DNA from: Mycolicibacterium sp. BiH015
GTDB lineage: Bacteria > Actinomycetota > Actinomycetes > Mycobacteriales > Mycobacteriaceae
Assembly (NCBI RefSeq): GCF_027706845.1
Contig: NZ_JAQGCZ010000011.1
Location: 124,001 to 188,000, forward strand
DNA: 64,000 nt
Direction: 5' to 3'
Under the pieces are notes generated by a model, which saw only the letters and a program-made list of their open reading frames with translations, ran no database searches and was not told where the DNA came from. Shown piece after piece: positions 18,498 to 27,303 of this stretch (positions are counted from its first letter, which is position 1; each line of letters opens with the position of its first letter). A program made the translations under genes and the position numbers.

Positions 18498-20048
18498 GTG
18501 GCCGATACCTCGTACGCGCCCTGCGGCGAGCTCAGCCTGGCGTATCAAGTGTTCGGTGCCGGGCCGGTCGACCTCGTCTTCGTCGGGCCGATGGTGAGCC
18601 ACATCGAACTCTTCTGGACCCTGCCCGAGTTCAAGGCGTTCTTCGACCAGCTCGCTACTTTCTGCCGCGTGGTGATCTTCGACAAGGCCGGTGTCGGCCT
18701 GTCGGATCCGGTGCCGCGGGTGCGGACGCTGGACGACCGGGTGACCGAAATCGAGGCAGTGATGGACGCCGCAGGTCTCGAGAGGGCGGCGGTGTTCGGG
18801 ATGAGTGAGGGCGGCGCGCAGGCCGTTTATTTCACCACCAAACGGCCCGAGCGGACACGCGCCCTGATCGTCTTCGGATCTTTCGCCTACCTCATCGGCG
18901 GTGGTTGGGAGGATGTGGAGTCGGATCCGGCAGAAGTCGCGGTTCGCCTCCGCGACGAACTGGGCGACAAGTACGCGCTCAACCCGCACCAGGTGATGCG
19001 TTTGCAGGAATTCGGCCGCACCGCCAAGTCGGCGTGGGGCAGCGGGAAAACGGCCAAGGCCCTGTTTCCTTCGGTTCGGTCGATGCGACAGCTCGCGATG
19101 TTCGAGCGCATGAGCTCGAGCCCCGGGATGGCGCGCGCAACCCTGGAATCGAATCTGCATATCGACGTAAGGCCGCTGCTCGCAACAATTTCCAGACCCA
19201 CTCTGGTCGTCCACGCCCGCGACGACACCATGCCCGTGGAGTGCGGCCGCTATCTTGCTGACCACATTCCTGGCGCGCAGTACCTGGAGGTGGAGGGCGT
19301 CGACCACGCTCCCTGGTACACCGAGCCCGGGAAGGTGCTCACCGGTATCGAAGAGTTCCTGACGGGAAGCCACGCCGCACCGTCGTCGTCGCAGCGGGCG
19401 CTGCGCACCGTCCTGTTCACCGACATGGTGTCCTCGACGCAACGCGCCGCCTCCGCCGGCGACGAGCAATGGCGGGCAGTGTTGGAACGCATCGGCGCCG
19501 TCACCTCCGAACTTGCGCAGCGCTTCGGCGGCACGGTCGTGAAGAGCACCGGCGACGGGCATCTGGCCACTTTCGACGGACCGACGCAGGCGATCCGGTG
19601 TGCCGAAGCGTTACACGCTGAAACGGAGAAGCTGGGAATCGAGCTGCGTGCCGGAATCCATACGGGTGAGTGCGAACTGATGGACGACGACATCGGCGGA
19701 ATCGCAGTCCACATCGCCGCGCGCATTCTGGGCCAGGCGGGGGCGGGGGAAATCGTTGTGTCGCGAACCGTGCGCGACCTCGTCGTCGGATCGGGCACCA
19801 GTTTCCAGGACCGCGGCAATGTGGAATTGCGTGGCGTGCCCGGGGATTGGCAACTTCTTGCAGTTGACCGCGGCGGGCCCCGCGCAGACTCCTCGGAAGC
19901 GAAGCTGGCGTCGACTCCCACTCCGGGTCCCCGAGCGGCGATGTACCCCACGGATCGCGCGGTCGGCATGGTCGCGAGACGCGCACCGTGGATCCTGCGC
20001 GGCGTAGCCCGGTTGACGCCACAGGGGCGCAACCGCACGTCGGTGTAA
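18498..20048 (+). CDS. Alpha/beta hydrolase fused to class III adenylate cyclase (Rv1900c/LipJ-like)
   Basis: The 516-residue product joins two enzymes. Residues 1-290 form an alpha/beta hydrolase with nucleophile elbow GMSEGG (Ser103), an acidic residue in ARDDTMP (around 242) and His270 in DHAPWY. Residues 300-455 form a class III nucleotidyl cyclase: metal ligands Asp309 (FTDMVSST) and Asp353 (STGDG), Lys349 in VVKSTGDG, and the transition-state Arg409 in AVHIAARI. The Asn normally four residues before that Arg is His405. The layout matches M. tuberculosis Rv1900c, an active adenylate cyclase that also departs from the canonical catalytic set. No membrane segment is seen, so it is cytosolic. 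The role of the hydrolase half is unknown; it may sense or process a lipid ester. Confidence 0.88.
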   Translation: MADTSYAPCGELSLAYQVFGAGPVDLVFVGPMVSHIELFWTLPEFKAFFDQLATFCRVVIFDKAGVGLSDPVPRVRTLDDRVTEIEAVMDAAGLERAAVFGMSEGGAQAVYFTTKRPERTRALIVFGSFAYLIGGGWEDVESDPAEVAVRLRDELGDKYALNPHQVMRLQEFGRTAKSAWGSGKTAKALFPSVRSMRQLAMFERMSSSPGMARATLESNLHIDVRPLLATISRPTLVVHARDDTMPVECGRYLADHIPGAQYLEVEGVDHAPWYTEPGKVLTGIEEFLTGSHAAPSSSQRALRTVLFTDMVSSTQRAASAGDEQWRAVLERIGAVTSELAQRFGGTVVKSTGDGHLATFDGPTQAIRCAEALHAETEKLGIELRAGIHTGECELMDDDIGGIAVHIAARILGQAGAGEIVVSRTVRDLVVGSGTSFQDRGNVELRGVPGDWQLLAVDRGGPRADSSEAKLASTPTPGPRAAMYPTDRAVGMVARRAPWILRGVARLTPQGRNRTSV

Positions 20049-20102
20049 TCGCGGCGAACTCGTTATCTCAAGCTGTCGCGCACACCCACCAACCGGCGCA
20101 AC

Positions 20103-21539
20103 ATGGAGCCGATGAGCGTCGCGACCGGTCCCGAACCGACCAGGCACACCGTGCTCGCCGAGACCGACACCGGGGCCTACCACTCGCTGCGGCAGCGTCC
20201 GGTGACCCGGGCCGAGCGGTACGCACTCGGAAAGAGTCTTCGCAAACGAGTGCCCCGCAAGACGCTGGCCGAGTGGACACCGCCGGCCGATCGGCCGGAC
20301 CCGATCAGTCTGATCGAGGCCAATCACCGCGGCAGGCTGGAGCGGCTGATCCCCGTACGGGTTGGGCGAATGGTCGCCTCTCCCTACGGGTTTCTCCGTG
20401 GCACCGCCGTCGTCATGGCCGACGACGTGGCGCGGCTGCCGGCGACCGGCATCATGCCCGTCGTGTGCGGCGACTCGCACCTGGGCAACTTCGGGTTCTA
20501 CGCGTCCCCGGAGCGCGACCTCGTCATCGATCTCAACGACTTCGACGAGGCGCACCCTGGCGGCTGGGAATGGGATCTGCGCCGGTTGGTGGCAAGCATC
20601 TGGGTCGCCGGGCGCCACAACGGCGCCTCCGAGGACGATTGCGGTGCCGCCGTGCGCTCCTGCGTCTCGTCCTACCGGATCGAGGTGCGCAGGCTCGCCG
20701 ACGAGCCGTTGTTCTCCCGATCGTTCACGCGGCTCGACGTCGACCGCCTCGCCGGGGAGACGGCGGGCGCATTGGCCGACGAGGTGCGACGGTCGGCCGC
20801 GAGGGCTCGCCACCGCACGAGTGACCGTGCGCTGCCCCGCTTCACCGAGGAGGTCGACGGCGTACGCAGGATCGTGGAGGAGCCTCCGCTGATCACCCGA
20901 CTGCCGGACCACGAGGCCGAGGCACTCGCCGAGGCGCTGGACGACTATCTGCCGACGCTGTCCTCTCATTGGCGCCGCGTGCTGGGTGGATACACGCTGC
21001 TCGACGTCGCGCACAAAGTGGTCGGCGTCGGCAGCGTGGGCTTGCGCGCGTATGTCGCTCTGCTGGAAGGGTCTTCGCCCGAGGATGTCGTGTTCCTGCA
21101 ACTCAAGCAGGCCCGCCGCTCGGTGCTGGCGCGCCACGTCCACGGCGAATCCGCGTGGCACGCCCACCAGGGTCAGCGGGTGGTCGAGTATCAGCAGGCG
21201 CTGCAAACGGTGAGCGACCCTCTGCTGGGATGGACCACCGTCAACGGTCTGCAGTTCTACGTGCGGCAGTTTCGCAATATGAAGGGCACCATCCCGCTCG
21301 ACGCGATGCACGGCACCGCGTTGATCGACTACACGAGCGTCGTTGGCCAGCTGCTCGCCAAAGGGCACGCCAGGACGAGCGGCGCCTCGATGATCGCCGG
21401 TTACATGGGCCGATCGGAACGCGTCGACGACGCGCTGTGCGTATTCGCGCGGCGCTACGCCGATCAGACCGAGGCCGACCATGCTGCGATGGTGGCGGCC
21501 GTCGACAGCGGGCGCCTACCGGTGGAACGCGGAGTATGA
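20103..21539 (+). CDS. DUF2252 family protein (kinase-like fold)
   Basis: The 478-residue protein has the DUF2252 signature: an early RMVASPYGFLRGTA block, then VCGDSHLGNFGFYASPERDLVIDLNDFDEA, which resembles the catalytic and metal-binding segments of aminoglycoside phosphotransferase-type kinases (HxD/GDxHxxN followed by a D-x-D-like element). The C-terminal half contains LQLKQARRS and YVRQFRNMKG blocks. It lies 54 bp after the hydrolase-cyclase gene on the same strand. No substrate is known for the family, so the kinase idea is inference from the motif. Confidence 0.82.
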   Translation: MEPMSVATGPEPTRHTVLAETDTGAYHSLRQRPVTRAERYALGKSLRKRVPRKTLAEWTPPADRPDPISLIEANHRGRLERLIPVRVGRMVASPYGFLRGTAVVMADDVARLPATGIMPVVCGDSHLGNFGFYASPERDLVIDLNDFDEAHPGGWEWDLRRLVASIWVAGRHNGASEDDCGAAVRSCVSSYRIEVRRLADEPLFSRSFTRLDVDRLAGETAGALADEVRRSAARARHRTSDRALPRFTEEVDGVRRIVEEPPLITRLPDHEAEALAEALDDYLPTLSSHWRRVLGGYTLLDVAHKVVGVGSVGLRAYVALLEGSSPEDVVFLQLKQARRSVLARHVHGESAWHAHQGQRVVEYQQALQTVSDPLLGWTTVNGLQFYVRQFRNMKGTIPLDAMHGTALIDYTSVVGQLLAKGHARTSGASMIAGYMGRSERVDDALCVFARRYADQTEADHAAMVAAVDSGRLPVERGV

Positions 21540-21551
21540 CGTGAGTCGCCT

Positions 21552-21576
21552 GGTTACTCCTCGAGATCGCGGGTAT
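21552..21576 (+). promoter_or_regulatory. Possible SigF-type promoter before GlsB-like gene
   Basis: A GGTTA and a perfect GGGTAT (21571-21576) are separated by 14 bp. The mycobacterial SigF pattern is GGWWT-N16-17-GGGTAY, so the -10 is exact while the -35 is one mismatch and slightly too close. The downstream gene is of a stress-induced family, which supports the idea. The resulting leader would be about 55 nt. Confidence 0.35.
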
Positions 21577-21639
21577 CTGCCACGGGTCGGATGCAAAGGG
21601 CTCGTGGCCCGTCGGGGACTAGCAGAGGGGTAGAAACAC

Positions 21640-21927
21640 ATGATCGGAACGATCATCGGCGCCGTCGTCGTCGGACTCATCGTTGGCGCTCTTGCGCGCC
21701 TGATCCTGCCGGGGAAGCAGAGCATCGGAGTCGTCATGACGGTGCTGCTCGGCGCGGTTGGGTCTTTCCTGGGCACGTGGATCTCGTACAAGCTCGGATA
21801 TTCGAACCAGAACGGCGGCTTCAAAATCATCCCGTTCCTGGTGGGCATCATCATCGCGACCGCCCTCATCGCCGTCTACGTCGGCATCACCGGGCGGCGC
21901 AACTCCGCGACGCGACCAGTCCGGTGA
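21640..21927 (+). CDS. GlsB/YeaQ/YmgE family stress-response membrane protein
   Basis: This 95-residue protein has the transglycosylase-associated/YeaQ pattern: three hydrophobic helices, an N-terminal IIGAVVVGLIVGALARLILPGKQ with the conserved ARLILPG turn, and a Gly-rich second helix (LLGAVGSFLGT). Members are small inner-membrane proteins linked to general stress. A purine-rich ribosome binding site (AGAGGGG) lies about 8 nt upstream. A GGGTAT motif 65 bp upstream may be a SigF -10 element. Confidence 0.88.
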   Translation: MIGTIIGAVVVGLIVGALARLILPGKQSIGVVMTVLLGAVGSFLGTWISYKLGYSNQNGGFKIIPFLVGIIIATALIAVYVGITGRRNSATRPVR

Positions 21928-21940
21928 CACTCTGGGGGGT

Positions 21941-22537
21941 GTGAACCCTGCGCGCCTGACGGCCGTCCTCTGGCTTCTGGGTGCGACTGTCTATCTCGCC
22001 TGCAAGGGGATCGCGGCGGCGAGGGTGGACGGATACAGCTACACCACCGATTTCATCAGTGATCTCGGTGCGGTGCCGCTGATGAACATCGCGTTCGTCG
22101 TACACGGGACGTTGTTCGCGGCAGGCGCGTGCGTCATCGGAAAGAGCTTGTTCCGACGGAGCCGGGTAGCTCAGCTGTTCGTCACCGCGGCCGTCGTCAA
22201 CGCCGTCGGCAACGCATTGGTGGGTACCTTCCCGAGTGGATCGGCGCAGGCCCACTGGCACGTCGCCGGTGCCGGGCTTGCGATTGTGGGCGGTAACGTC
22301 GCGGTGATCGCCGGCGGGGTCGCCTGCCAAGCCATCGGGGTACAGCGCGGATTGGGCCGGACCGGCATTGCGCTCGGAAGCCTCGGCATCGTCAGCCTCC
22401 TGGTGTTGACAGCCGATGTATCCCGGGTCGTGCCACCCGGATTGGTCGAGCGCGCGGCTGTGTACCCGATCATTGCGTGGGAGCTGTTGGCCGGGGCCGC
22501 ACTGTTGATTCGCGGAGCAGACACCCCGCGGGGCTAG
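21941..22537 (+). CDS. DUF998 family membrane protein
   Basis: The 198-residue product has six hydrophobic segments and the DUF998 layout, with the conserved YTTDFISDLGA segment after the first helix and a GNALVGTFP turn in the middle. GTG 21941 lies 13 bp after the previous stop, behind a GGGGGG stretch that could serve as a ribosome binding site. The function of DUF998 proteins is unknown. It is likely co-transcribed with the GlsB-like gene. Confidence 0.75.
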   Translation: MNPARLTAVLWLLGATVYLACKGIAAARVDGYSYTTDFISDLGAVPLMNIAFVVHGTLFAAGACVIGKSLFRRSRVAQLFVTAAVVNAVGNALVGTFPSGSAQAHWHVAGAGLAIVGGNVAVIAGGVACQAIGVQRGLGRTGIALGSLGIVSLLVLTADVSRVVPPGLVERAAVYPIIAWELLAGAALLIRGADTPRG

Positions 22538-22540
22538 GAT
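22535..22540 (+). promoter_or_regulatory. -10 element for leaderless FAD oxidoreductase gene
   Basis: TAGGAT contains the stop codon of the DUF998 gene and ends 8 nt before ATG 22549. Confidence 0.4.
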
Positions 22541-22548
22541 CCCGCGTC

Positions 22549-23916
22549 ATGACCCGCACCATCACCGAGCCCAGTCGGGAGATCGACGTCATCCACGAGA
22601 CCGAGGTGCTGGTCGTGGGTTCCGGGCCCGGCGGTTTGGCCGCGGCGCTGGCGGCGGCGCGCGCCGGCGTCGACGTGGCCCTGGTCGAACGGTTCGGGTG
22701 CTTCGGCGGCAACATCACGGCCGTCGGTGTCGAGGGCTTCGCCTGGTACCGCCACGAGCAGACGGTCGAGGCCGGCGGCATCGGGTGGGAGTTCGAGCGG
22801 CGCGCCAAGGACATGGGTGCGGCGGTGCCCGAAAGTCAGTCGCTGTCCTACGAACTGGACTCCGAGGGCTTCAAGCTGGTTGCCGATCGGCTCGTCGAGG
22901 AGGCCGGCATTCACGCGATGCTGCACCGGCAGTTCGTCGCGCCGCTGATGGACGGCGACACCGTCATCGGCATCATCACCGAATCCAAAGCGGGCCGCGA
23001 GGCGATCCTTGCTCGCCGCGTCATCGACGCAACGGGGGACGCCGACGTGGCAACTCGGGCGGGTGCCCGGGTGCACAAGACGCCCGTCGAGCAGATGATG
23101 GCGGCCTCGGTGATGTTCCACCTGGCGGGTGTCGACAAAGCGGCGTTCCTTCAGGGGGTGGCCGATGACCCGCAGACGTATCGCGACTGGGCAGCAGGAG
23201 AATTCGCCGCCGACGACATCGACCCCAAGGACGCCGATCGCTACTCGCCGTATCTGGAAAAGCCGTTCGCGAAGGCCATCGAGGACGGTGTGCTTCCCGC
23301 CGACCTGAAGACGATCGGCGGAACGTGGGGTGCCGTGCACGACACCGGCGAGCTCACCTACATGAATCTTGTTCACCTGTCAGGCTGTGACGGCACCGAT
23401 CCCGACAGCCTCACCCGCTTCGAGATCGAGGGCCGCAGACAGGCGATGCTTGCGATCGAGGCCCTGCGTCGCTACACGCCGGGCTGCAAGGCGGCCAGAC
23501 TGCGGAACTTCGGCATGACGATCGGGGTGCGCGACACCCGCAAGATCGACGCCGTCTACAACCTCACCGAGACCGACGTACGTGAGCAGGGCCGATTCGA
23601 CGACAGCATCGGCATCTACCCGGAATTCATCGACGGCTACGGCGTTTTGGTGTTACCGACGACGGGACGTTACCTGCAGATCCCGTACCGGTCTCTGCTG
23701 CCGAGGTCCGTGCGCCGACTGATCGTTGCCGGGCGGGCGATCGGAGGTGATCGCATCGCCCACGCCGCGACCCGAAACATGTCCTGCTGCGCCGTCACCG
23801 GGCAAGGCGCCGGCGTGGCGGCCGCGGTGTCCCTGCAGTCCGATCGGGATCTGGACGAGGTCGACATCGCGGCGGTCCAGAAAGAACTGATCCGTCAGGA
23901 CGTCCGGATCGGCTGA
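22549..23916 (+). CDS. FAD-dependent oxidoreductase (FAD_oxidored family)
   Basis: The 455-residue protein begins with a clear FAD-binding Rossmann motif, VLVVGSGPGGLAAALAAARAG, followed by acidic VALVERFGCFGG. An RVIDATGDADVATRAGA segment and a C-terminal VAGRAIGGDRIAHAATRNMSCCAVTGQGAG, the second FAD contact, complete the FAD_oxidored pattern. Proteins of this family are soluble flavoproteins with unknown substrates. A TANNNT hexamer spaced for a leaderless start supports ATG 22549. The neighbouring minus-strand gene encodes an orphan transport lipoprotein, which does not clarify the substrate. Confidence 0.85.
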   Translation: MTRTITEPSREIDVIHETEVLVVGSGPGGLAAALAAARAGVDVALVERFGCFGGNITAVGVEGFAWYRHEQTVEAGGIGWEFERRAKDMGAAVPESQSLSYELDSEGFKLVADRLVEEAGIHAMLHRQFVAPLMDGDTVIGIITESKAGREAILARRVIDATGDADVATRAGARVHKTPVEQMMAASVMFHLAGVDKAAFLQGVADDPQTYRDWAAGEFAADDIDPKDADRYSPYLEKPFAKAIEDGVLPADLKTIGGTWGAVHDTGELTYMNLVHLSGCDGTDPDSLTRFEIEGRRQAMLAIEALRRYTPGCKAARLRNFGMTIGVRDTRKIDAVYNLTETDVREQGRFDDSIGIYPEFIDGYGVLVLPTTGRYLQIPYRSLLPRSVRRLIVAGRAIGGDRIAHAATRNMSCCAVTGQGAGVAAAVSLQSDRDLDEVDIAAVQKELIRQDVRIG

Positions 23917-23924
23917 CGGCTGGG

Positions 23925-25052
23925 TCACCCAACTGCAGAAGCCCAATTCGCGCCGAGGAATTCGGCGTTCTTGGTGCTCTGTTCGTTGGTCGGCAGAACC
24001 GGGGTTCCGGTGACGGCGGGCAGTGCGTCGTAGGCGGCCTTGTCGATCGTTCCGGCCTCGGCCATCTGCTCGGCTCGAACCGGCCTGGCCAATCCCTTAA
24101 GGTAGAGATTCTGCCCCTCGTCGCTGTAAAGGAACTCCTGCCACAGGCGCGCGGCCGCGGGGTGGGGTCCGTCCTTGTTGATGGCCTGGAAGTAGTAGCC
24201 GCCGACCAAGGCGTCGTTGGGCACGAACACCTTCCACGTCGGGATTTTCTTCGACTCGGCAGCATTCAGGTAGTCCCAGTCGATGACGACGGGTGTCTGA
24301 CCGGATTCGACGGTCGCGGGCGTCGGGTCGACAGGCAGGAAGTTGCCTGCGTCGTTGAGCCGTCTGAAGAAGTCGACACCGGGTGCGATGTCGTCAGCCG
24401 ACCCGCCGTTGGCGATCGACGCCATCAGCACGCCGTTGGCTGCGGCGCTCGCGGTGGTGGGGTCTCCGTTCAACGCGACCTTGCCTCGGAACTCGGGCTT
24501 CAAAAGGTCGTTGACACCGGTGATCTCCGGAACCTTCGACGAGTCGTAACCGATCGACATGTAGCCGCCGTAGTCGTTGACCCAGGTGCCGTCGGGATCC
24601 TTGAATTCGTCGGGGATGTCGTCGAATGTCGCGACCTTGTACGGGGCGAACATCGAGGTGTTCGCCAGCGCGATCGCCTGGCCCAGGTCGAAGACGTCGG
24701 GCGCCGTGCTGCGGCCCTTCTGCTGGTTGGCCGCGTTGATCTCGTCCTGGCTGTTGGCGTCCGGTTGGGCGGAGTTGACCTTGATGCCGTACTTCTCTGA
24801 GAAGGCGCTGATGATCTCGCCGTAGTTTGCCCAATCCGGCGGCAGCGCAATCACATTGAGCTCGCCTTCGGCCTTGGCGGCCTCGACGAGGCCTTCCATG
24901 CCGCCGAAGTCCTCGGCCGATGTGGCCTCCCTGGCGTTCACGCCGGACTCGGTCTGGCTGCTGCTTTCCTCTTTTTCCGGCGGGGCGCACGCCGCAAGCC
25001 CGAAAATTACGAGCGTGGAGGCGGTGAGTGCGAGGAACCGTGATCTGGCCAT
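23925..25052 (-). CDS. Extracellular solute-binding lipoprotein of an ABC transporter (orphan)
   Basis: This 375-residue protein is a periplasmic-binding-protein-like lipoprotein. The signal peptide ends in FGLAAC, a lipobox with Cys22. The mature part resembles family 1 binding proteins for polyamines, iron or other small solutes: VIALPPDWANYGEIISAFSEKYGI, an Asn-Gln-Gln-Lys hinge region and SIGYDSSKVPE. ATG 25052 was chosen over an upstream start because it begins directly with the basic n-region of the signal peptide. No permease or ATPase gene is adjacent, so it either serves a transporter encoded elsewhere or has another role. It ends 8 bp from the convergent FAD oxidoreductase. Confidence 0.88.
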   Translation of the reverse strand: MARSRFLALTASTLVIFGLAACAPPEKEESSSQTESGVNAREATSAEDFGGMEGLVEAAKAEGELNVIALPPDWANYGEIISAFSEKYGIKVNSAQPDANSQDEINAANQQKGRSTAPDVFDLGQAIALANTSMFAPYKVATFDDIPDEFKDPDGTWVNDYGGYMSIGYDSSKVPEITGVNDLLKPEFRGKVALNGDPTTASAAANGVLMASIANGGSADDIAPGVDFFRRLNDAGNFLPVDPTPATVESGQTPVVIDWDYLNAAESKKIPTWKVFVPNDALVGGYYFQAINKDGPHPAAARLWQEFLYSDEGQNLYLKGLARPVRAEQMAEAGTIDKAAYDALPAVTGTPVLPTNEQSTKNAEFLGANWASAVG

Positions 25053-25135
25053 TGCCGACCCTTCCGAAGGAGCTGGACCCAACTCAGCGAGGGAACCCTA
25101 TCGCGACTATCGGTCCGCGGCGGCCTGTTCCGGCA

Positions 25136-25954
25136 TCACCGTGAAGGACCGTCCGCGGAAGACGGCGTCGGCGTCTGCGCCACCTTGGTCGCGGCGAAGT
25201 CGGCGGCTTGTGTCACCAGGCCGTCGGAGATGTAGCGGGCGTGCGCGCCGAGGTCGTTGCCTGCCGAGCAGACGAAGTCGTTGGGAACGCACAACTCGAT
25301 GGTCTTCGGCTGGTACAGCGAGCCGATCTTTACCGGGGGCTGCTGGATGACACCCATGAATCGCTCCGATGGCGTGCCGAGCAGCGTCACCGCGGCAACG
25401 TGATCAGCGATGTCGGCGGGCATCGGCTGCGGAACCTCCGACGCAGAGATCCCGTCGGGGATCAATTCTGTTGTCACGAAACCCATGACGGCCGCGCCCT
25501 GGGAGTAACCGCCGAGCACCAGCTTGGTCTCGGGGCAGTTCGTCGCGATCTCCTGGACGTGTGTGCTCGCGTCGGCGATGCCCTGGATGGCGGTCGGGAA
25601 ATCCGGGCTGGCGGGGTAGTCGACCGCGTACACACGCACGGACTTGTCGCCGAGCTTGGTCTGCAGGTCGTCCACGAAAGCCTGCCCCATCGCTCCGAGG
25701 CCCGGGGCTTCCGTCGTGCCGCGCGCGAAGACGACCTCCACGTCGGGGCAGCCCGGAGTCCCCATCGGCAGCGGTGCCCGGGCCGGACCCGCGACGGGAC
25801 CGACCGGGGCGGCAGCCGGCGGCAGCGGGGGAGGCGGCGGGGGAGGTAGTGGCTGCGCGAAGGCGTGCGGCGCGACCAGCGGCATGATCAACAGACTGGC
25901 GGCGACAGCCAAGGAGGGGCGTGCGACACCAGTTAGACAGTCTGACAGTCCCAC
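25136..25954 (-). CDS. Secreted cutinase-like esterase with proline-rich N-terminus
   Basis: The product has 272 residues: a signal peptide, a Pro-rich linker (QPLPPPPPPPLPP) and a cutinase domain. Catalytic and structural elements visible are CPDVEVVFARGTTE, the nucleophile motif GGYSQGA, the NDFVCSAG segment with the catalytic Asp and the disulfide Cys, and the late His in LGAHARYI. Mycobacterial cutinase-like proteins hydrolyse esters and phospholipids outside the cell. Start GTG 25954 is the most upstream plausible one. A second cutinase gene is found at 32313-33023. Confidence 0.88.
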   Translation of the reverse strand: MGLSDCLTGVARPSLAVAASLLIMPLVAPHAFAQPLPPPPPPPLPPAAAPVGPVAGPARAPLPMGTPGCPDVEVVFARGTTEAPGLGAMGQAFVDDLQTKLGDKSVRVYAVDYPASPDFPTAIQGIADASTHVQEIATNCPETKLVLGGYSQGAAVMGFVTTELIPDGISASEVPQPMPADIADHVAAVTLLGTPSERFMGVIQQPPVKIGSLYQPKTIELCVPNDFVCSAGNDLGAHARYISDGLVTQAADFAATKVAQTPTPSSADGPSR

Positions 25955-26102
25955 GCCTCGATGGTTGCACAGTTGCGTTCCGAGGGCACGCCCAAAACTC
26001 GGTGTCGCCGGACCCGGGGGTGTGTGACCCGCTCGCCGGGACGGGCCGCCTGGTCGTGGTGAACGCCGATTCGACAGCCGGAAACCCTGTTCGGCGATGT
26101 CC

Positions 26103-27146
26103 TCAGTCCAGCGGATTGATGCGCGGGACGATCAGCGGATCGGCTGGTGTGAAAGGAAATTCGGGCAGGTCGTCGATATGGGTGTTGAAGGCGGCGGCGA
26201 GGACCTCACGTGAGTACGCGCTCGCCGATGCGCGATAACCGATGTCGGCGGGGAACGGCTGGTCGAAGAAGATGAGGAAGTGCCACTCGTCGGTGCCGAT
26301 GTTCTCGATGTGGTGCGGGTAGGCGCGGGGGATGAAATACATGTCGCCGGTGGTCATCGTCCAGGTGTCGAGCGTGCCGTCGGGATTCATGATCGTCATC
26401 CTGGCGTCGCCGTGTTGCACGTACCCCATCTCAGCGGTGACGGGATGCCAGTGTGGTTCGCGCATGCCGTCCTCGGTGACGCGCAGCGAATACATCGACA
26501 TGTCTTTGAGCACCGGCCAGAACTGGCTGCGCGCGAAGCGGGCACTGCCGCTCACGTAGTTCAGCCCGGGTGCCTGCGCTTCGACGTCGAATTTGTGCGG
26601 GTCGTTGAAATACGCCCTCGCGGGGATGTCGGGAGCGCCCGCGCGGGCGGCCAGCTTGTGGTCGCGAGTGTCACGACGAATCCTGGCCATGTCCGAGGCG
26701 GGCAGATCGTAGGTGTTGCCCAGCACCGCGTCGGAGAAGGCCCCCAGCGTCGCGCCGAACCCGAAGTCTTCGGGGCGTTCGTTGCGGAAGGCGATGATGA
26801 ACTCTGCGACGTCCTCGCCGATGTTCTCGATGTGGTGCAGCGAGCCGGATGCGGCGTGGAACATCTGGCCCGCCGTCACGATGAACGTCGAGAAGCTGCT
26901 GTGGTCGTCGAGGATCGACACCAGCGCGGTTCCTCGGACGCAGTAGGTGAGTTCGTTGGCATTGGCGTGCCAGTGCGGTGTGCGCATCGCACCCGGATTG
27001 AGCAGTACTCGTTTGATCGACAACCCCTTGAGGATCGGCAGGTTGTCGGCCGTGACGCGCCGCATCGAGCCGAGATCGGATTCCTCGACGATCTCGCCGT
27101 CGTGCAATGACGCGGTGTGGCTGCTGCGCGCGATGGACGTCGTCAT
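26103..27146 (-). CDS. Bicupin, oxalate decarboxylase-like
   Basis: The 347-residue protein has two cupin domains. Each retains a full metal site: HWHANANE and a later GSLHHIENIG in the first, HWHPVTAE and YPHHIENIG in the second. This is the pattern of manganese oxalate decarboxylase/oxidase bicupins. The lid motif that separates decarboxylase from oxidase could not be identified, so the reaction is inferred from family. There is no export signal after the chosen start ATG 27146, which has an excellent ribosome binding site (AGGAGGA). An upstream in-frame extension to 27212 is rejected for that reason. Confidence 0.82.
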   Translation of the reverse strand: MTTSIARSSHTASLHDGEIVEESDLGSMRRVTADNLPILKGLSIKRVLLNPGAMRTPHWHANANELTYCVRGTALVSILDDHSSFSTFIVTAGQMFHAASGSLHHIENIGEDVAEFIIAFRNERPEDFGFGATLGAFSDAVLGNTYDLPASDMARIRRDTRDHKLAARAGAPDIPARAYFNDPHKFDVEAQAPGLNYVSGSARFARSQFWPVLKDMSMYSLRVTEDGMREPHWHPVTAEMGYVQHGDARMTIMNPDGTLDTWTMTTGDMYFIPRAYPHHIENIGTDEWHFLIFFDQPFPADIGYRASASAYSREVLAAAFNTHIDDLPEFPFTPADPLIVPRINPLD

Positions 27147-27303
27147 GGTGTCCTCCTGACGGAATGGGTGGCTGACGCAGACGAGTCTGCTCCGTAGCAC
27201 CCGCGCTGTCATGGACGTTGGCCGAGCTTTCTGCTACCTACTGGCGGTAATTCACCGAGTGACTTCCGTCGGCCTCGCTGACTGATAGGGCAGAATTGCG
27301 CAG

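Noticed and set aside
19611-21482. A 623-codon minus-strand frame opposite the cyclase and DUF2252 genes
   Set aside because: No domain signature; the plus strand has intact catalytic motifs over the same region.
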